Under the pieces are notes generated by a model. That model ran no database searches and had not been told where the DNA came from. It worked only from the letters and a program-made list of their open reading frames with translations. A stretch of 64,000 nt of DNA from Rossellomorea vietnamensis (GTDB lineage Bacteria; Bacillota; Bacilli; Bacillales; Bacillaceae_B): NCBI RefSeq assembly GCF_008180415.1, contig NZ_VTEI01000003.1:643556-707555 (forward strand). The letters are read 5' to 3'. Position numbers and translations under genes: made by a program. Of the stretch, positions 28,186 to 37,991 are shown one piece after another. How positions within the stretch are numbered: the stretch's first letter is position 1; every line of letters starts with the position of its first letter.

Positions 28186-29715
28186 ATGTTACTTGATGCA
28201 GATATCAAAGCACAGTTAGCCCAATATCTTGAATTGCTTGAGGGCGACATTCTGCTTAAAGTGAGTGCGGGCGATGATGAAGTATCCCGCGACATGCTTG
28301 TTTTAGTAGATGAACTGGCTACAATGTCATCTCACATTAAAGTGGAAAACACTGAACTGGATCGCACACCAAGCTTTAGTGTGAACCGCATCGGAGAAGA
28401 TACCGGCGTAACCTTTGCCGGTATCCCTCTCGGTCATGAGTTCACTTCGTTGGTCCTTGCCCTTCTGCAAGTAAGCGGAAGAGCTCCAAAAGTAGATCAG
28501 AGTGTTCTTGATCAAGTCAAGAACCTTAAGGGCGAGTACCATTTTGAGTCTTATATCAGCTTGAGCTGCCACAACTGCCCTGATGTCGTACAGGCACTTA
28601 ACCTGATGAGTATCTTCAATGAAGGCGTCACTCATACCATGATTGACGGCGCTGCTTTCAAAGATGAAGTAGAGAGCAAGGAAATCATGGCTGTGCCGAC
28701 TGTATTCCTGAATGGCGAAGAATTCGGAAGCGGGCGTATGTCCCTTGAAGAGATTCTTGGCAAGGTGGGAGGCGGTCCTGATGCTTCTGAGCTTTCCGGC
28801 AAGGACCCTTATGATGTTCTTGTCGTCGGGGGCGGCCCTGCTGGAGCCAGTGCTGCCATTTATGCTGCCCGTAAAGGAATCCGCACGGGTATCGTTGCGG
28901 AGCGTTTCGGCGGACAAGTCATGGATACACTTGGAATCGAAAACTTTATTAGTGTCAAGAAAACGGAAGGTCCTAAGCTTGTCGCAAGCTTGGAAGAGCA
29001 TGTGAAGGATTATGGCATCGATGTCATGAACCTGCAGCGTGCAAGCCGTCTTGAAAAGAAAGAACTTATCGAGCTTGAGCTTGAAAATGGTGCTGTACTG
29101 AAAAGTAAGTCTCTTATTCTATCGACTGGTGCACGCTGGCGAAAAGTCGGTGTTCCAGGTGAAGATGAATTCAAGAATAAAGGAGTGGCTTACTGCCCTC
29201 ACTGTGACGGACCTTTATTTGAAGGTAAACATGTAGCCGTTATCGGCGGAGGCAACTCCGGTGTGGAAGCTGCCATTGATCTTGCCGGGATTGTTAAGCA
29301 CGTAACGGTCCTTGAGTTCAATGATGAACTGAAAGCAGACGCTGTCTTACAGGACCGTCTATACAGCCTTCCTAATGTCACGGTAATCAAAAACGCTCAA
29401 ACAAAAGAGATTACCGGTACCGATAAGGTGAACGGAATCACTTATATGGAACGTGATACAGAAACCGAACAGCATATCAACCTTGAAGGTGTATTCGTTC
29501 AGATCGGCCTTGTGCCTAACACGGATTGGTTAGGCAATGTCCTTGACCGTAACCGTATGGGCGAGATCGTCATCGATAAGCAGGGTGCTACTACTCTTCC
29601 TGGAGTGTTTGCAGCAGGAGACTGTACAGACAGTGCCTATAAACAAATCATTATCTCTATGGGATCAGGAGCAACGGCCGCATTGGGTGCGTTTGACTAC
29701 CTTATCCGTAATTAA
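28186..29715 (+). CDS. ahpF: Alkyl hydroperoxide reductase flavoprotein subunit
   Basis: A 509-residue NADH-dependent disulfide reductase that regenerates AhpC. The N-terminal double thioredoxin fold has the CxxC-type motif [10 protein letters not shown] (about residue 127). The FAD domain starts [15 protein letters not shown] (about 211), the catalytic CxxC is in [10 protein letters not shown] (about 340), and the NAD site is [15 protein letters not shown]. The last helix [10 protein letters not shown] binds FAD. It forms an operon with ahpC. Confidence 0.97.
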   Translation: MLLDADIKAQLAQYLELLEGDILLKVSAGDDEVSRDMLVLVDELATMSSHIKVENTELDRTPSFSVNRIGEDTGVTFAGIPLGHEFTSLVLALLQVSGRAPKVDQSVLDQVKNLKGEYHFESYISLSCHNCPDVVQALNLMSIFNEGVTHTMIDGAAFKDEVESKEIMAVPTVFLNGEEFGSGRMSLEEILGKVGGGPDASELSGKDPYDVLVVGGGPAGASAAIYAARKGIRTGIVAERFGGQVMDTLGIENFISVKKTEGPKLVASLEEHVKDYGIDVMNLQRASRLEKKELIELELENGAVLKSKSLILSTGARWRKVGVPGEDEFKNKGVAYCPHCDGPLFEGKHVAVIGGGNSGVEAAIDLAGIVKHVTVLEFNDELKADAVLQDRLYSLPNVTVIKNAQTKEITGTDKVNGITYMERDTETEQHINLEGVFVQIGLVPNTDWLGNVLDRNRMGEIVIDKQGATTLPGVFAAGDCTDSAYKQIIISMGSGATAALGAFDYLIRN

Positions 29716-29717
29716 TA

Positions 29718-29754
29718 CAAAAACCGCTTCCAGCATCCTGGAAGCGGTTTTTAT
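29718..29754 (+). terminator. Intrinsic terminator of ahpCF
   Basis: AAACCGCTTCCAG / CTGGAAGCGGTTT stem followed by TTATC. Confidence 0.88.
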
Positions 29755-29788
29755 CTGGGTTTTTAGTCCGGGCCCTTCCCTTTTTTCC

Positions 29789-31360
29789 TCAAGTGAGGAT
29801 TTCTTCTTCATGGTAGACCTTGACCTGGTTTCGCCCTGCGGCTTTAGCAGAATATAAAGCTTTATCTGCTTTATTCAGAAGATCAAAAAGTGTTTCCGCA
29901 TTTTCCGCCTCTGCTTCCGCCACCCCAAAACTCATCGTGGCCACAATATTAATATCATTTACCATGAGCGGTTTAGTCTCCAGATAAAGCCTGATCCGCT
30001 CAGCCAGCGACGCCGATTCCCAGCAAGTATATCCTTTAAGCGCAAGAACAAATTCCTCACCGCCATAGCGGGCAAATAGATCTTCTTTCTTCAACTGTGA
30101 TTGACAGGCTTTGACGACATGTACCAGCAATTGATCTCCAACATTATGGCCATAAGTATCATTTACGCTTTTAAAATGATCAATATCCATGATAATCACG
30201 GTAAACGGGGAAGAGTCCTTCTGTGACTCCTTATATGCTCGTTTACATTGTGTGAAGAATGCACGGCGGTTATACACTTGAGTGAGCTCATCATGATAAG
30301 CCAGGTGCTCTAACTTCATCTGCAGCTGCTTAACCTCCGTAATATCAGTAAAAATGATTAAGATGCCATTCTTCTGATGAGCCTGATGAAGCTGGGAAAC
30401 TCGCACTTGGAAGGCCCGGTCCAAGGGGCCATCAACTGTAAACTGTAATTCTTGTTGAAAAGAGCCTGTATTAAATTCATATGGAAAGGCTTGTCCCGAA
30501 AAATTTTCCCAAATTCTTAAGAATTCGATTCCAAGCATATCTTTAGACAAGCCGGGAAACATTTCTTGTGAAGCCTGATTGAACTCGATTAATCTTTGAG
30601 ATTCATCCAGCACCACTACTCCATCATTAATACTTTGAAAGATGGCATCTTTCGCAATTGGCATAAGTGTAAACATCCGGGATGTACTAATAGACCAAAA
30701 ATAGCAAAGGGACGTCACCCACAGGACCATTGGCACGGGGTCAATGCCCGTTGGGGTGATGCCGATTAAATAAATAAAAGCAGTAATAATCGGAACAAGT
30801 TGAGCGAATATAAGTGAAATCAATTGCGGCCGGTAAGCTTTAGCTGTTTCCTTCCAGCGGGAAAGTAACAGGAGCAAAGCCGCAAATAGGCTGCCAAATG
30901 TGTACAGCCCGTGAATTACATACCATTGCCCGATTTCCTGGTGCACAAAAGGTGCTCCCAATTCAGCATCAATTTCATATATTTTGTAATGAAGGTGATG
31001 AAAATCGTTTGTGGCGACCATGATTAAGCTAATAAAAGGGATTGTAAGAAGTGCCGCCCACCTTGCAGCAGTCAGCTTCATCCCCAAATAGCGCATGATA
31101 AACATCAGCCCGAGAGCAGGAGAAAAAGGCATCCCTGCATATAAAACAATAGTCCAAAACTTGATTTCTGGAAGCGAGGAAGATAGCAGAACGAAGGCTG
31201 ACCCTACGCAATAAATAAAGTTGAACATGGTGTGAAGAATAAATAAAGGTGCAATATTTTTATAGTGAAGGCGCCTGGAATATACAAAGAAACTTAAATA
31301 TAGGCTAAGTACACTGGAAGTACAAATCAAAGTAATATAAGCTGTTACTTCAGAATTCAC
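29789..31360 (-). CDS. Membrane diguanylate cyclase with 7TM sensor, PAS and GGDEF domains
   Basis: An N-terminal seven-helix HisKA_7TM-like sensor (residues about 5-225), a PAS domain (IFQSINDGVVVLDE... to EVKQLQ, about 230-345) and a GGDEF domain with intact RYGGEEF. It should make cyclic di-GMP in response to a membrane or PAS ligand. The inhibitory RxxD site upstream of GGEEF reads KKED, so product inhibition may be weak. A GTG at 31360 with GAGG at 9 bases is my preferred start; an ATG at 31375 overlaps that site. Separate from its neighbours. Confidence 0.85.
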   Translation of the reverse strand: MNSEVTAYITLICTSSVLSLYLSFFVYSRRLHYKNIAPLFILHTMFNFIYCVGSAFVLLSSSLPEIKFWTIVLYAGMPFSPALGLMFIMRYLGMKLTAARWAALLTIPFISLIMVATNDFHHLHYKIYEIDAELGAPFVHQEIGQWYVIHGLYTFGSLFAALLLLLSRWKETAKAYRPQLISLIFAQLVPIITAFIYLIGITPTGIDPVPMVLWVTSLCYFWSISTSRMFTLMPIAKDAIFQSINDGVVVLDESQRLIEFNQASQEMFPGLSKDMLGIEFLRIWENFSGQAFPYEFNTGSFQQELQFTVDGPLDRAFQVRVSQLHQAHQKNGILIIFTDITEVKQLQMKLEHLAYHDELTQVYNRRAFFTQCKRAYKESQKDSSPFTVIIMDIDHFKSVNDTYGHNVGDQLLVHVVKACQSQLKKEDLFARYGGEEFVLALKGYTCWESASLAERIRLYLETKPLMVNDINIVATMSFGVAEAEAENAETLFDLLNKADKALYSAKAAGRNQVKVYHEEEILT

Positions 31361-31535
31361 TGTCGAGGACCTCATTTTTAAAGCTTTTTTATTTTAATTT
31401 AGCACATATGGGAATGAAAGTGTGCTGTATTTTATATATTCTGAGGACCAAGAGCCTATAATCGACAGTACAGTTACAAAACCCCAATCGCCGCTTTTAT
31501 CCCCTATAGGCACATGTCTCCTGGAGAAGCCTGCA

Positions 31536-31578
31536 AAAAAGGAACCTTCAGCTCTCCTGCAGCTTGAAGGTTCCCGCC
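31536..31578 (-). terminator. Intrinsic terminator of mqo
   Basis: Minus-strand GGAACCTTCA / TGAAGGTTCC stem followed by TTTTTT, just downstream of the mqo stop. Confidence 0.88.
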
Positions 31579-31587
31579 TCTATTCAA

Positions 31588-33126
31588 TCAACTTGTCACT
31601 TTTTCAATAGTCTCTTTATCCAAGGATTTAACTAAAGAGCTTTTTTTGTTGTTAAGACCAAGTGTCTCCGCAGTAGACTCATGAATTTTCCGGAAAAGCT
31701 CAGGGTTTTCAGAAAGCAGCAGTCCATAAGAAGGAATCATCTCTTTAATTTTCGGCTCCCACTTTTTCATATGCTGCGGGAAGCATCTGCCCAATAACTC
31801 AAGCATGACGGTGACGGCCGTGGAAGCACCCGGAGATGCACCCAGCAATGCTGCGATTGAACCATCTGCCGCGCTGACAACTTCCGTACCAAATTGAAGA
31901 GTTCCTTTGCCTGTGTCGGTATCCTTGATTACCTGCACCCGCTGCCCTGCGACGACGATATCCCAATCCTCGGACTTTGCATTCGGAATGAACTCACGCA
32001 ACTCATCCATACGCTTTTCATGAGACAACATGACCTGCTGAATCAGATATTTTGTCAATGACATCTCTTTCGCTCCGGCTGCCAGCATCGTAAGGACGTT
32101 ATTCGGCTTAACAGAACTAATTAAATCCATATTTGAACCCGTTTTCAAAAACTTTGGCGAGAAGCCGGCAAACGGTCCAAATAGCAGGGATTTTTTGTTA
32201 TCAATATAGCGTGTGTCCAAATGCGGCACTGACATAGGAGGAGCCCCTACTTTTGCCTTTCCGTAGACCTTTCCATGATGCAGCGCTGCGATTTCCGGCT
32301 TATTGCAAACCAGGAACAGCCCGCTTACAGGAAAGCCGCCAATCTGCTTGGACTCAGGAATGCCTGTCTTTTGAAGCAATGGCAAACTTCCGCCTCCTCC
32401 GCCGATGAAAACAAATTTGGCGTTATGGTACTCAATCTTCTTGTTATCGATATCGTGTACTTTCACTTCCCAAGAACCGTCGCCAGTACGCTTAATATCC
32501 TCCACACTATGCTTGTAATTGATCTCCACATCTTTTGTCTTTAAGTGATCAAACAGCATGCGGGTCAGCGCCCCGAAGTTCACATCCGTTCCTGAATCAA
32601 TCTTGGTCGCCGCAATCGGCTCACCCGGCGTACGGCCGTTCATGATAAGTGGAATCCACTCCTTAAGTTTTTCTGGATCTTCAGAGAATTCCATCCCCTC
32701 GAATAACGGATTAGTTGAAAGCGCTTTAACTCGATTTTTTAAAAAATTGATGTTACTTTCCCCTTGAACCATGCTCATATGAGGAATCGGCATGATGAAA
32801 TCTTCAGGATTGCTAATGAGGTTATTGTTCACAAGAAAAGACCAAAACTGCCTTGAAACCTGAAACTGCTCATTGACCTTGACTGCCTTTGTGATATCGA
32901 TAGAGCCGTCCGGCTTTTCAGTCGTATAGTTCAGCTCACACAATGCCGCATGGCCTGTCCCGGCATTATTCCATTCATTTGAGCTTTCTTCCCCCGCACT
33001 ATCCAGCTTCTCAAACACCTTGATATTCCATTGGGGAGCTAATTCTTTCAATATAGAACCCAAAGTTGCACTCATGACTCCGGCACCAATCAAAATAACG
33101 TCTGTTTTCGTCTGTAGGTTGCTCAT
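31588..33126 (-). CDS. mqo: Malate:quinone oxidoreductase
   Basis: A 512-residue FAD-dependent peripheral membrane enzyme that oxidises malate to oxaloacetate and passes electrons to menaquinone. It has an N-terminal FAD site [15 protein letters not shown] and the family blocks [29 protein letters not shown] and [22 protein letters not shown] at 33126 is preferred: AAGGATGG lies about 6 bases upstream, while the ATG at 33135 overlaps it. Standing alone with its own terminator. Confidence 0.95.
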   Translation of the reverse strand: MSNLQTKTDVILIGAGVMSATLGSILKELAPQWNIKVFEKLDSAGEESSNEWNNAGTGHAALCELNYTTEKPDGSIDITKAVKVNEQFQVSRQFWSFLVNNNLISNPEDFIMPIPHMSMVQGESNINFLKNRVKALSTNPLFEGMEFSEDPEKLKEWIPLIMNGRTPGEPIAATKIDSGTDVNFGALTRMLFDHLKTKDVEINYKHSVEDIKRTGDGSWEVKVHDIDNKKIEYHNAKFVFIGGGGGSLPLLQKTGIPESKQIGGFPVSGLFLVCNKPEIAALHHGKVYGKAKVGAPPMSVPHLDTRYIDNKKSLLFGPFAGFSPKFLKTGSNMDLISSVKPNNVLTMLAAGAKEMSLTKYLIQQVMLSHEKRMDELREFIPNAKSEDWDIVVAGQRVQVIKDTDTGKGTLQFGTEVVSAADGSIAALLGASPGASTAVTVMLELLGRCFPQHMKKWEPKIKEMIPSYGLLLSENPELFRKIHESTAETLGLNNKKSSLVKSLDKETIEKVTS

Positions 33127-33369
33127 AATACCCATCCTTATCCCTATATTTGTATAGTAGAGCAGGCATTCCTGCTTGGAAGTCTTTAGATCAATTATAA
33201 CTTTATTTATAGTATATTTAAATAATTTCCAGAATTAAAATAACAGTGGTTATCTGATAATTATAGACTATTCCGACGCGATTGTAAAAAGCTGTATCTT
33301 TATAGATGGAGAGGAAAGAGTGGTTTGACAAGAATCTCGGCTGTTGAAAATGATGTTTCCTTTCCAGGC

Positions 33370-33432
33370 GCACGACTCTGCGGGGCGGGCGGTAAAGCAA
33401 AAGCGGAAGCGACCGTTCAGCGAAGTACAGTT
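33370..33432. repeat. Degenerate copy of the 2.6-kb intergenic repeat
   Basis: GCGGGCGGTAAAGCAAAAGC and GACCGTTCAGCGAAGTACAG match 2548-2590 closely. The rest of 33127-33545 is AT-rich without a gene; the short open frames there have no ribosome binding site. Confidence 0.6.
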
Positions 33433-33545
33433 TAAATTTCCCAGAATAATTGTCAGACCACTTTCCAGAATCAAATAATCTTCTAGATTTTTTGAGCAAT
33501 TCTTAACTAGACAGCTCATATAAGTTTATTATTCTAAAATTCAAT

Positions 33546-33605
33546 TTGCATTTCAAGTATCTTTTCTGTACTGTATATCTAAAAGATATATATATCTTTT
33601 AGATA
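33546..33605 (+). promoter_or_regulatory. padR promoter and 30-bp palindromic operator
   Basis: TTGCAT (33546-33551), 17 bases, TACTGT (33569-33574). Overlapping the expected transcription start is a perfect 30-base palindrome (33576-33605) whose left half is TATCTAAAAGATATA. It ends 2 bases before the GGTGG of the ribosome binding site, so regulator binding could block transcription. Autoregulation by the PadR protein is the obvious inference. Confidence 0.75.
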
Positions 33606-33616
33606 GGTGGATTCTT

Positions 33617-34174
33617 ATGAAAAAATACAATGATACGACCTACGCTATTTTAGGAATTCTGACGACAGAGTGTAAATCGGGGTATGCCATTAAGCAGCTG
33701 ATTGATAACAGCTTGAGCCATTTCTGGAAGATCAGTTATGGCCAGATCTATCCTGCACTGAAGCTCATTGTTGAAGAAGGCCTGGCGGAAATCAAAGAGA
33801 CTTCAACACAGGGGAAAAGAGACAAAAATCAATACTACCTTACTCAGAAAGGCAAAGAAACCTTAAAGAACTGGCTGGAGGAACCAATTGAACAATTGCC
33901 CGTTGAAAGAAACGGAATTTTGCTTAAGTTATTTTTCGGCAAGCACCAGTCAAAAGAAAAGACCCTCGTACTCCTGCACAATTATATGCGGGATTTAGAA
34001 AAACGTTACCAAACCTATATAACTATTGAACAATCCATTACCGCCAACCATTCCCTTGATGGAGATGCAGCCTATTGGCTGTTTACACTGGATTACGGCA
34101 AGAGGGTCACAAAAGCTGGGGTGGAATGGTGTGAATCTACTTTGAGGAAGATTGAAGAAATGGAGGACTTTTAA
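33617..34174 (+). CDS. PadR-family transcriptional regulator
   Basis: A 185-residue regulator. An N-terminal winged helix (YAILGILTTECKSGYAIKQLI to KGKETLKNWL, residues about 7-90) is followed by the Vir/AphA-like C-terminal helical dimerisation domain. It sits directly behind a perfect palindrome and overlaps the DUF4188 gene by one base (TAATG), so the pair is one translationally coupled unit. PadR proteins usually repress and are relieved by small aromatic or other ligands; the ligand here is unknown. Confidence 0.9.
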   Translation: MKKYNDTTYAILGILTTECKSGYAIKQLIDNSLSHFWKISYGQIYPALKLIVEEGLAEIKETSTQGKRDKNQYYLTQKGKETLKNWLEEPIEQLPVERNGILLKLFFGKHQSKEKTLVLLHNYMRDLEKRYQTYITIEQSITANHSLDGDAAYWLFTLDYGKRVTKAGVEWCESTLRKIEEMEDF

Positions 34175-34647
34175 TGGGAAAGCCGATATTCAATGGACGC
34201 TATACGGCCGATAACAGTGAGGACATTGTTGTATTCATAATAGGGATGCGAATCAATAAACCCTTGGCGATTCATAAATGGGCTCCTGTAGTAAAAGCAA
34301 TGCCCGGTATGATTCAGGAGCTTTATTCCAACAAAGATGAACTCGGTTTTTTATCCATGGAAAGCTACTTCGGACTAAGGACCACTGCTATGATTCAATA
34401 CTGGCGTTCGATGGACGACCTCCTGGCCTATGCCCATAATGACAAACACCTGACTGCATGGAAAAAATTCAATAAAAAGATTGGAAGCAATGGAGCTGTT
34501 GGTATTTATCATGAAACCTACCAAGTAAAGAAAGGAAACTATGAATCTATTTTCGGGAATATGCCTCATTATGGCTTAGGAAAGGCTATGGATCATTCTC
34601 CTGTTGGAGCTGGTAAGAATACTGCCAGGGAGCGGATAGGTTCTTAG
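34174..34647 (+). CDS. DUF4188 (monooxygenase-like) protein
   Basis: A 157-residue protein of the DUF4188 family, a dimeric alpha-beta-barrel fold related to antibiotic-biosynthesis monooxygenases. Typical blocks: VVFIIGMRINKPLAIHKWAP, ESYFGLRTTAMIQYWRS, AVGIYHETYQV. The family is commonly paired with PadR regulators, as here, suggesting response to and oxidation or binding of a small toxic compound. The precise reaction is unknown. No terminator is obvious. Confidence 0.8.
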   Translation: MGKPIFNGRYTADNSEDIVVFIIGMRINKPLAIHKWAPVVKAMPGMIQELYSNKDELGFLSMESYFGLRTTAMIQYWRSMDDLLAYAHNDKHLTAWKKFNKKIGSNGAVGIYHETYQVKKGNYESIFGNMPHYGLGKAMDHSPVGAGKNTARERIGS

Positions 34648-34811
34648 GGAAATCAGGGAACCGGTCCATTGATGAGTTCTCTGGAAAGCCCAACAAAGAT
34701 TTAAAATTGCAGCAATGTACCTCTTCCTTCTCCGGTATTATGAAAGAGTGTTGGTTTCCATTCAAAAATACCCGGCTCCTCTGGGCGGGTGCCTAATCTT
34801 AGGGAAAGCGC

Positions 34812-35305
34812 CTGTTAGTTCCTTAATTAAGTGCCCAGCGGTAAGAATAAGGGAACTTTTTCCTTTAATTTTAAATTCAAGATCATTTTGGGATAAATAG
34901 AGGAAACTTTTTCTCTTATTTGAACCGAAAAGTACTTTTTTTTGTGTAGTAAGTTAAATAAGGGAAATTTATTCCCCTATTTTAGCCTTTTTCAATGTTT
35001 TTTAGTAAATAGGGGAACTTTTTTCCTCTAATTACTATCCAACATACTGAACCGCATAGATAAGCGCCACCGGTCACTGCCATAAATCAGCATCTTTACA
35101 TCGCTAATTGAGGAAGATCCTTTCCAACCCCTACTGGCAAAAGTTCAAAAAAGATAAAAGGATTCTAAAGCTATGTAGTAAAGAGAGCAACATATTCATT
35201 GCTTTTCAGAAAAAAAGCCAACTTTTCTTCCAATTTAGGAAGGATAGTCAACCGGCTTTTTCTGTGTAAATAAAATGTAAATTCTAAAATCCGGTAGATT
35301 TTCAG
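34812..35305 (-). repeat. AT-rich hairpin element (family H), copy 2, inverted
   Basis: The reverse complement follows copy 1 (18268-18715) along its whole length: AAAATCTACCG, the terminator-like hairpin (here GCCGGTTGACTATCC...GGAAGAAAAGTTGGC), GTGACCGGTGG, then palindromes of the AGGGGAATAAATTTCCCT and GGGGAAAAAAGTTCCTC kinds, and finally TTAATTAAGG. Flanking 34648-34811 and 35306-35567 show no gene. Confidence 0.8.
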
Positions 35306-35567
35306 TGCCCTCCCTTTAATTGACCCGTTTTCTATTGTTTCTATAGTCTAATCCCCTAATACTAGGTTTTGTTCTTGTTATCTGAGTCCCTGCACACCGC
35401 TTTCTTCGGAGCTTTTGATACTCATCGTGACTAGGCCAACAGAATGTGAACACCTGATTTAAGACATGCATATATTAGTGAAGAAGGTAGCCGCTTAATA
35501 TTTTCCTTAGTCTCTTACCTTTTCATAGGGCCAATATTGAAAATAACAAAAAAGGAGAGATTCTTCA

Positions 35568-36167
35568 TTGAATATCAGCTTTTTAAGTCCTGCTTATAAC
35601 AGCGCTCAGTGGATTAAGACCATGCTGGATAGTATTCCTAAGGACTATGCCTTTGAAATTCTAATTTGTGATGATGGTTCTACTGATAATACACTAGAAA
35701 TACTAGAAGAATATCGGAAGGGGTGCCCTCAATTAAAGATCTTGATCAATGAAGAAAACAAAGGGGCAAGCCATTCATATAACCGATTGATAGCGGAAGC
35801 AGCCGGGGATTATGTAGCAATAATCGACAGTGATGATATGTATCTTCCTACAATTAAAGATGTGTTGAGGCAAGTGGACGGTGAATATGATATTTATTAT
35901 TACAATATGCTTAGAAAAGATGGCCATCCGATTATCAAGAGAGAGACGGATGGTTATAGTTGGTCCGGCCAATTTAAAATCATCAGAAGAAGCTTTATAG
36001 GAGACGCACACTTCACAGTAAAAAAGGAACATGCTGGTGACTGGGATTTCAACAGAGCTTTGGTCGACAAGAAACCTAAATGCAAATACACCAATCTATT
36101 TGCCTATTGGTATAACTATCCTCGGGAAAACTCGGAATCTTTTCTTCATCTAAGAGGATTAAAATAA
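35568..36167 (+). CDS. Short family-2 glycosyltransferase
   Basis: A 199-residue GT-A fold transferase: SFLSPAYNSAQWIKTMLDSI at the N-terminus, CDDGSTDNT nucleotide-sugar motif (about residue 36) and IDSDDMYLP metal-binding DxD (about 86). It is shorter than most GT2 enzymes (usually 240-330), ending soon after the acceptor region, and has no membrane segment. It starts with TTG, preceded by AAAGGAGAG at 8 bases. No cell-surface polysaccharide genes are nearby, so donor and acceptor are unknown. Confidence 0.8.
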   Translation: MNISFLSPAYNSAQWIKTMLDSIPKDYAFEILICDDGSTDNTLEILEEYRKGCPQLKILINEENKGASHSYNRLIAEAAGDYVAIIDSDDMYLPTIKDVLRQVDGEYDIYYYNMLRKDGHPIIKRETDGYSWSGQFKIIRRSFIGDAHFTVKKEHAGDWDFNRALVDKKPKCKYTNLFAYWYNYPRENSESFLHLRGLK

Positions 36168-36227
36168 CACCATCCACAGCCTTTTGGCAATTTGCTGTTT
36201 GTCACCACAGAACAAAGCGCAAAGCCC

Positions 36228-36464
36228 CCGATCCGCCCCGACAGGCAAATGTTCCAAAGAGAAAAAAGGCGGGCTTCCCTTTTATTCTCTTTGGGTTATT
36301 TGACCCCGAGGGGCTAGGCGCTACAGCTGGACGTATCAAATGCGGAAGCGCCTTGTCCAGCCCCGACAGGCAAATGTTCCAAAGAGAAAAAAAGGCGGGC
36401 TTCCCTTTTATTCTCTTTGGGTTATTTGACCCCGAGGGGCTAGGCGCTGCAGCTGGACGTGGAT
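36228..36464 (+). repeat. Palindromic dispersed repeat (family P), two near-identical tandem units
   Basis: Units begin with GCCCCGACAGG at 36235 and 36360 (125-base period) and are nearly identical over about 110 bases. Inner stem CCAAAGAGAA / TTCTCTTTGG continued by AAAAGG / CCTTTT; outer arms AGCCCC / GGGGCT and GCGCCT / AGGCGC. They fill the gap between the glycosyltransferase and the YiaA gene. Confidence 0.9.
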
Positions 36465-36518
36465 AACATTATTAGAATTTGCACCCAAAGATTGATTTTA
36501 TAATTTTATAAGTAACAG

Positions 36519-36553
36519 AAAACCCCAGCCTAAAAAAGGTGGGGTTTTCCAAA
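36519..36553 (-). terminator. Intrinsic terminator of yiaA (bidirectional)
   Basis: AAAACCCCA...CC pairs with GG.TGGGGTTTT across an A-rich loop, just downstream of the minus-strand yiaA gene. Confidence 0.75.
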
Positions 36554-36571
36554 TTTTCTTTTCCTAAATGA

Positions 36572-37042
36572 TTAATCTCTATCCTTTGCCATTTGCGTAT
36601 CCCGGATATTTTTTTGAATAGTGATGGCCGCAAACAGACTCAGAACAAATGACATGCCATAAAATCCTTTTTCACTTAAAATGATACTTCCGGCGTTATA
36701 AAGCCCGATCGCCATCAAGGAAATGGCTATAATTACAGCAAACCAACTGAGGCCGTAATAAATACCTGAAACAGGGATATCCTCTTCCTTGTCCCTTACT
36801 GCTTTCTGCAGTGAAACAGCTGCATACAGTCCAAATACTAATACAGCAAAGTAATACCCTTTCTCATTCAGTTCCATCCCTGCATTGAACAGGCCAATCA
36901 AGTAGGCAGATACACCTGCCGTCAATGCTGCCCAGCTTGCTCCTTTGAAAGCGGCAGTGGGTTCCCCTTCTTTTCTTTCCATCTTGATCTTTGGCTTCTT
37001 CTCGTCTTTCAAAACCAATGGACTTTCATTAACTTCAGCCAT
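36572..37042 (-). CDS. yiaA: YiaA/YiaB-family inner membrane protein
   Basis: A 156-residue protein with four membrane helices arranged as two repeats of the YiaAB domain: SAYLIGLFNAGMELNEKGYYFAVL... and ISLMAIGLYNAGSIILSEKGFYGMS..., after a charged, Lys/Glu-rich N-terminal tail of about 35 residues. Both repeats end with a QKxxRD motif. AAGGGGAG lies 6 bases before the ATG. The family has no established function. Confidence 0.85.
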   Translation of the reverse strand: MAEVNESPLVLKDEKKPKIKMERKEGEPTAAFKGASWAALTAGVSAYLIGLFNAGMELNEKGYYFAVLVFGLYAAVSLQKAVRDKEEDIPVSGIYYGLSWFAVIIAISLMAIGLYNAGSIILSEKGFYGMSFVLSLFAAITIQKNIRDTQMAKDRD

Positions 37043-37301
37043 TTTCCGCTCCCCTTCGCTCTCTATAAAAATGCAAGTTTCAACACTGCTGCTAAGAATT
37101 ATTATAGCAATTTTTGACGGGTCTGTTTGTTAATTTTTCCATTTAATAAATTTCATAAAAAAGAAGCACGATATCTTAACTCGCACTTCCCAGCTCATCC
37201 GTTATTTAATAACCCCTGATAAAAGGCTGCAGCTAAAGACAACAATTCATTTTATCCTTATTAGGTCTGAAGTAAACTCTTGGGGCCTCCTTGCTTCTCC
37301 C

Positions 37302-37748
37302 CTAGCCATACTTCTTCTGATGCTCTTTTTTACACTTAAGATAACCTTTATCCTCGCGGGCCAGCTTCCATTTCTCCATAAAGATGGACGCTGATTCTGC
37401 CTTCTCCGGATCATTCTGCCTTTTCTTTACATCACCGTTCTCGTCATATTTTTTTCCGCCTTTGTAATTCGTATACCGGCGGGCACGTGTATAGCCCATC
37501 TGCAGGAATTTCCTCGCCATATCCATGCCGACAAAATCTTCTTTTTCCTTATAATCAAGAAACATCTCATAGATCTTATCAGAGGACTCTTTTGCGATTT
37601 CCGGGGTCTTAAATCGCCAATGCTGCAGGATTTCACTTTTATAAGGTTCCACCATCAGCACCCCTTGTTCTCCCCTCCCAACCCTGTACAGTTCAGGATT
37701 CTTGCGGAAATCGATGTTATCAAAATCTAAATTATAATCGAAAGCCAT
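37302..37748 (-). CDS. DUF4385 domain-containing protein
   Basis: A 148-residue soluble protein starting MAFDYNLDFDNIDFRKNPELY, which I recognise as the DUF4385 family. It contains VGRGEQGVLMVEPYKSEILQHWRFKTP and a basic C-terminal half (KWKLAREDKGYLKCKKEHQKKYG). The start is fixed by AAGGGTGA at the ATG at 37748; the longer frame upstream runs through the dbpA leader. Function unknown; small basic DNA/RNA-associated proteins would look similar. Confidence 0.8.
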   Translation of the reverse strand: MAFDYNLDFDNIDFRKNPELYRVGRGEQGVLMVEPYKSEILQHWRFKTPEIAKESSDKIYEMFLDYKEKEDFVGMDMARKFLQMGYTRARRYTNYKGGKKYDENGDVKKRQNDPEKAESASIFMEKWKLAREDKGYLKCKKEHQKKYG

Positions 37749-37991
37749 CGCTGTCACCCTTTTTAATGGAGATTTACCCCAGGCACCCTTTTGGTATGCA
37801 CAGAAAAATGATTTAGTGAATACGAGTCCCTGCCCTTGGCAGCTTACAGCCATTGCTTTTATTAATTTGGGGTAAAAGCCGATATTTCCTCGACTTTTCA
37901 AGTATAATGAACCATATTCAGATATGCATATAATAATTCTTGAAGAGAATTCTATACATATGATGAAAAAACAAAAAATTGAGGTTATAAA

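Noticed and set aside
28327..29001. 224-codon minus-strand open frame
   Set aside because: Antisense shadow of ahpF with no start signal or homology.
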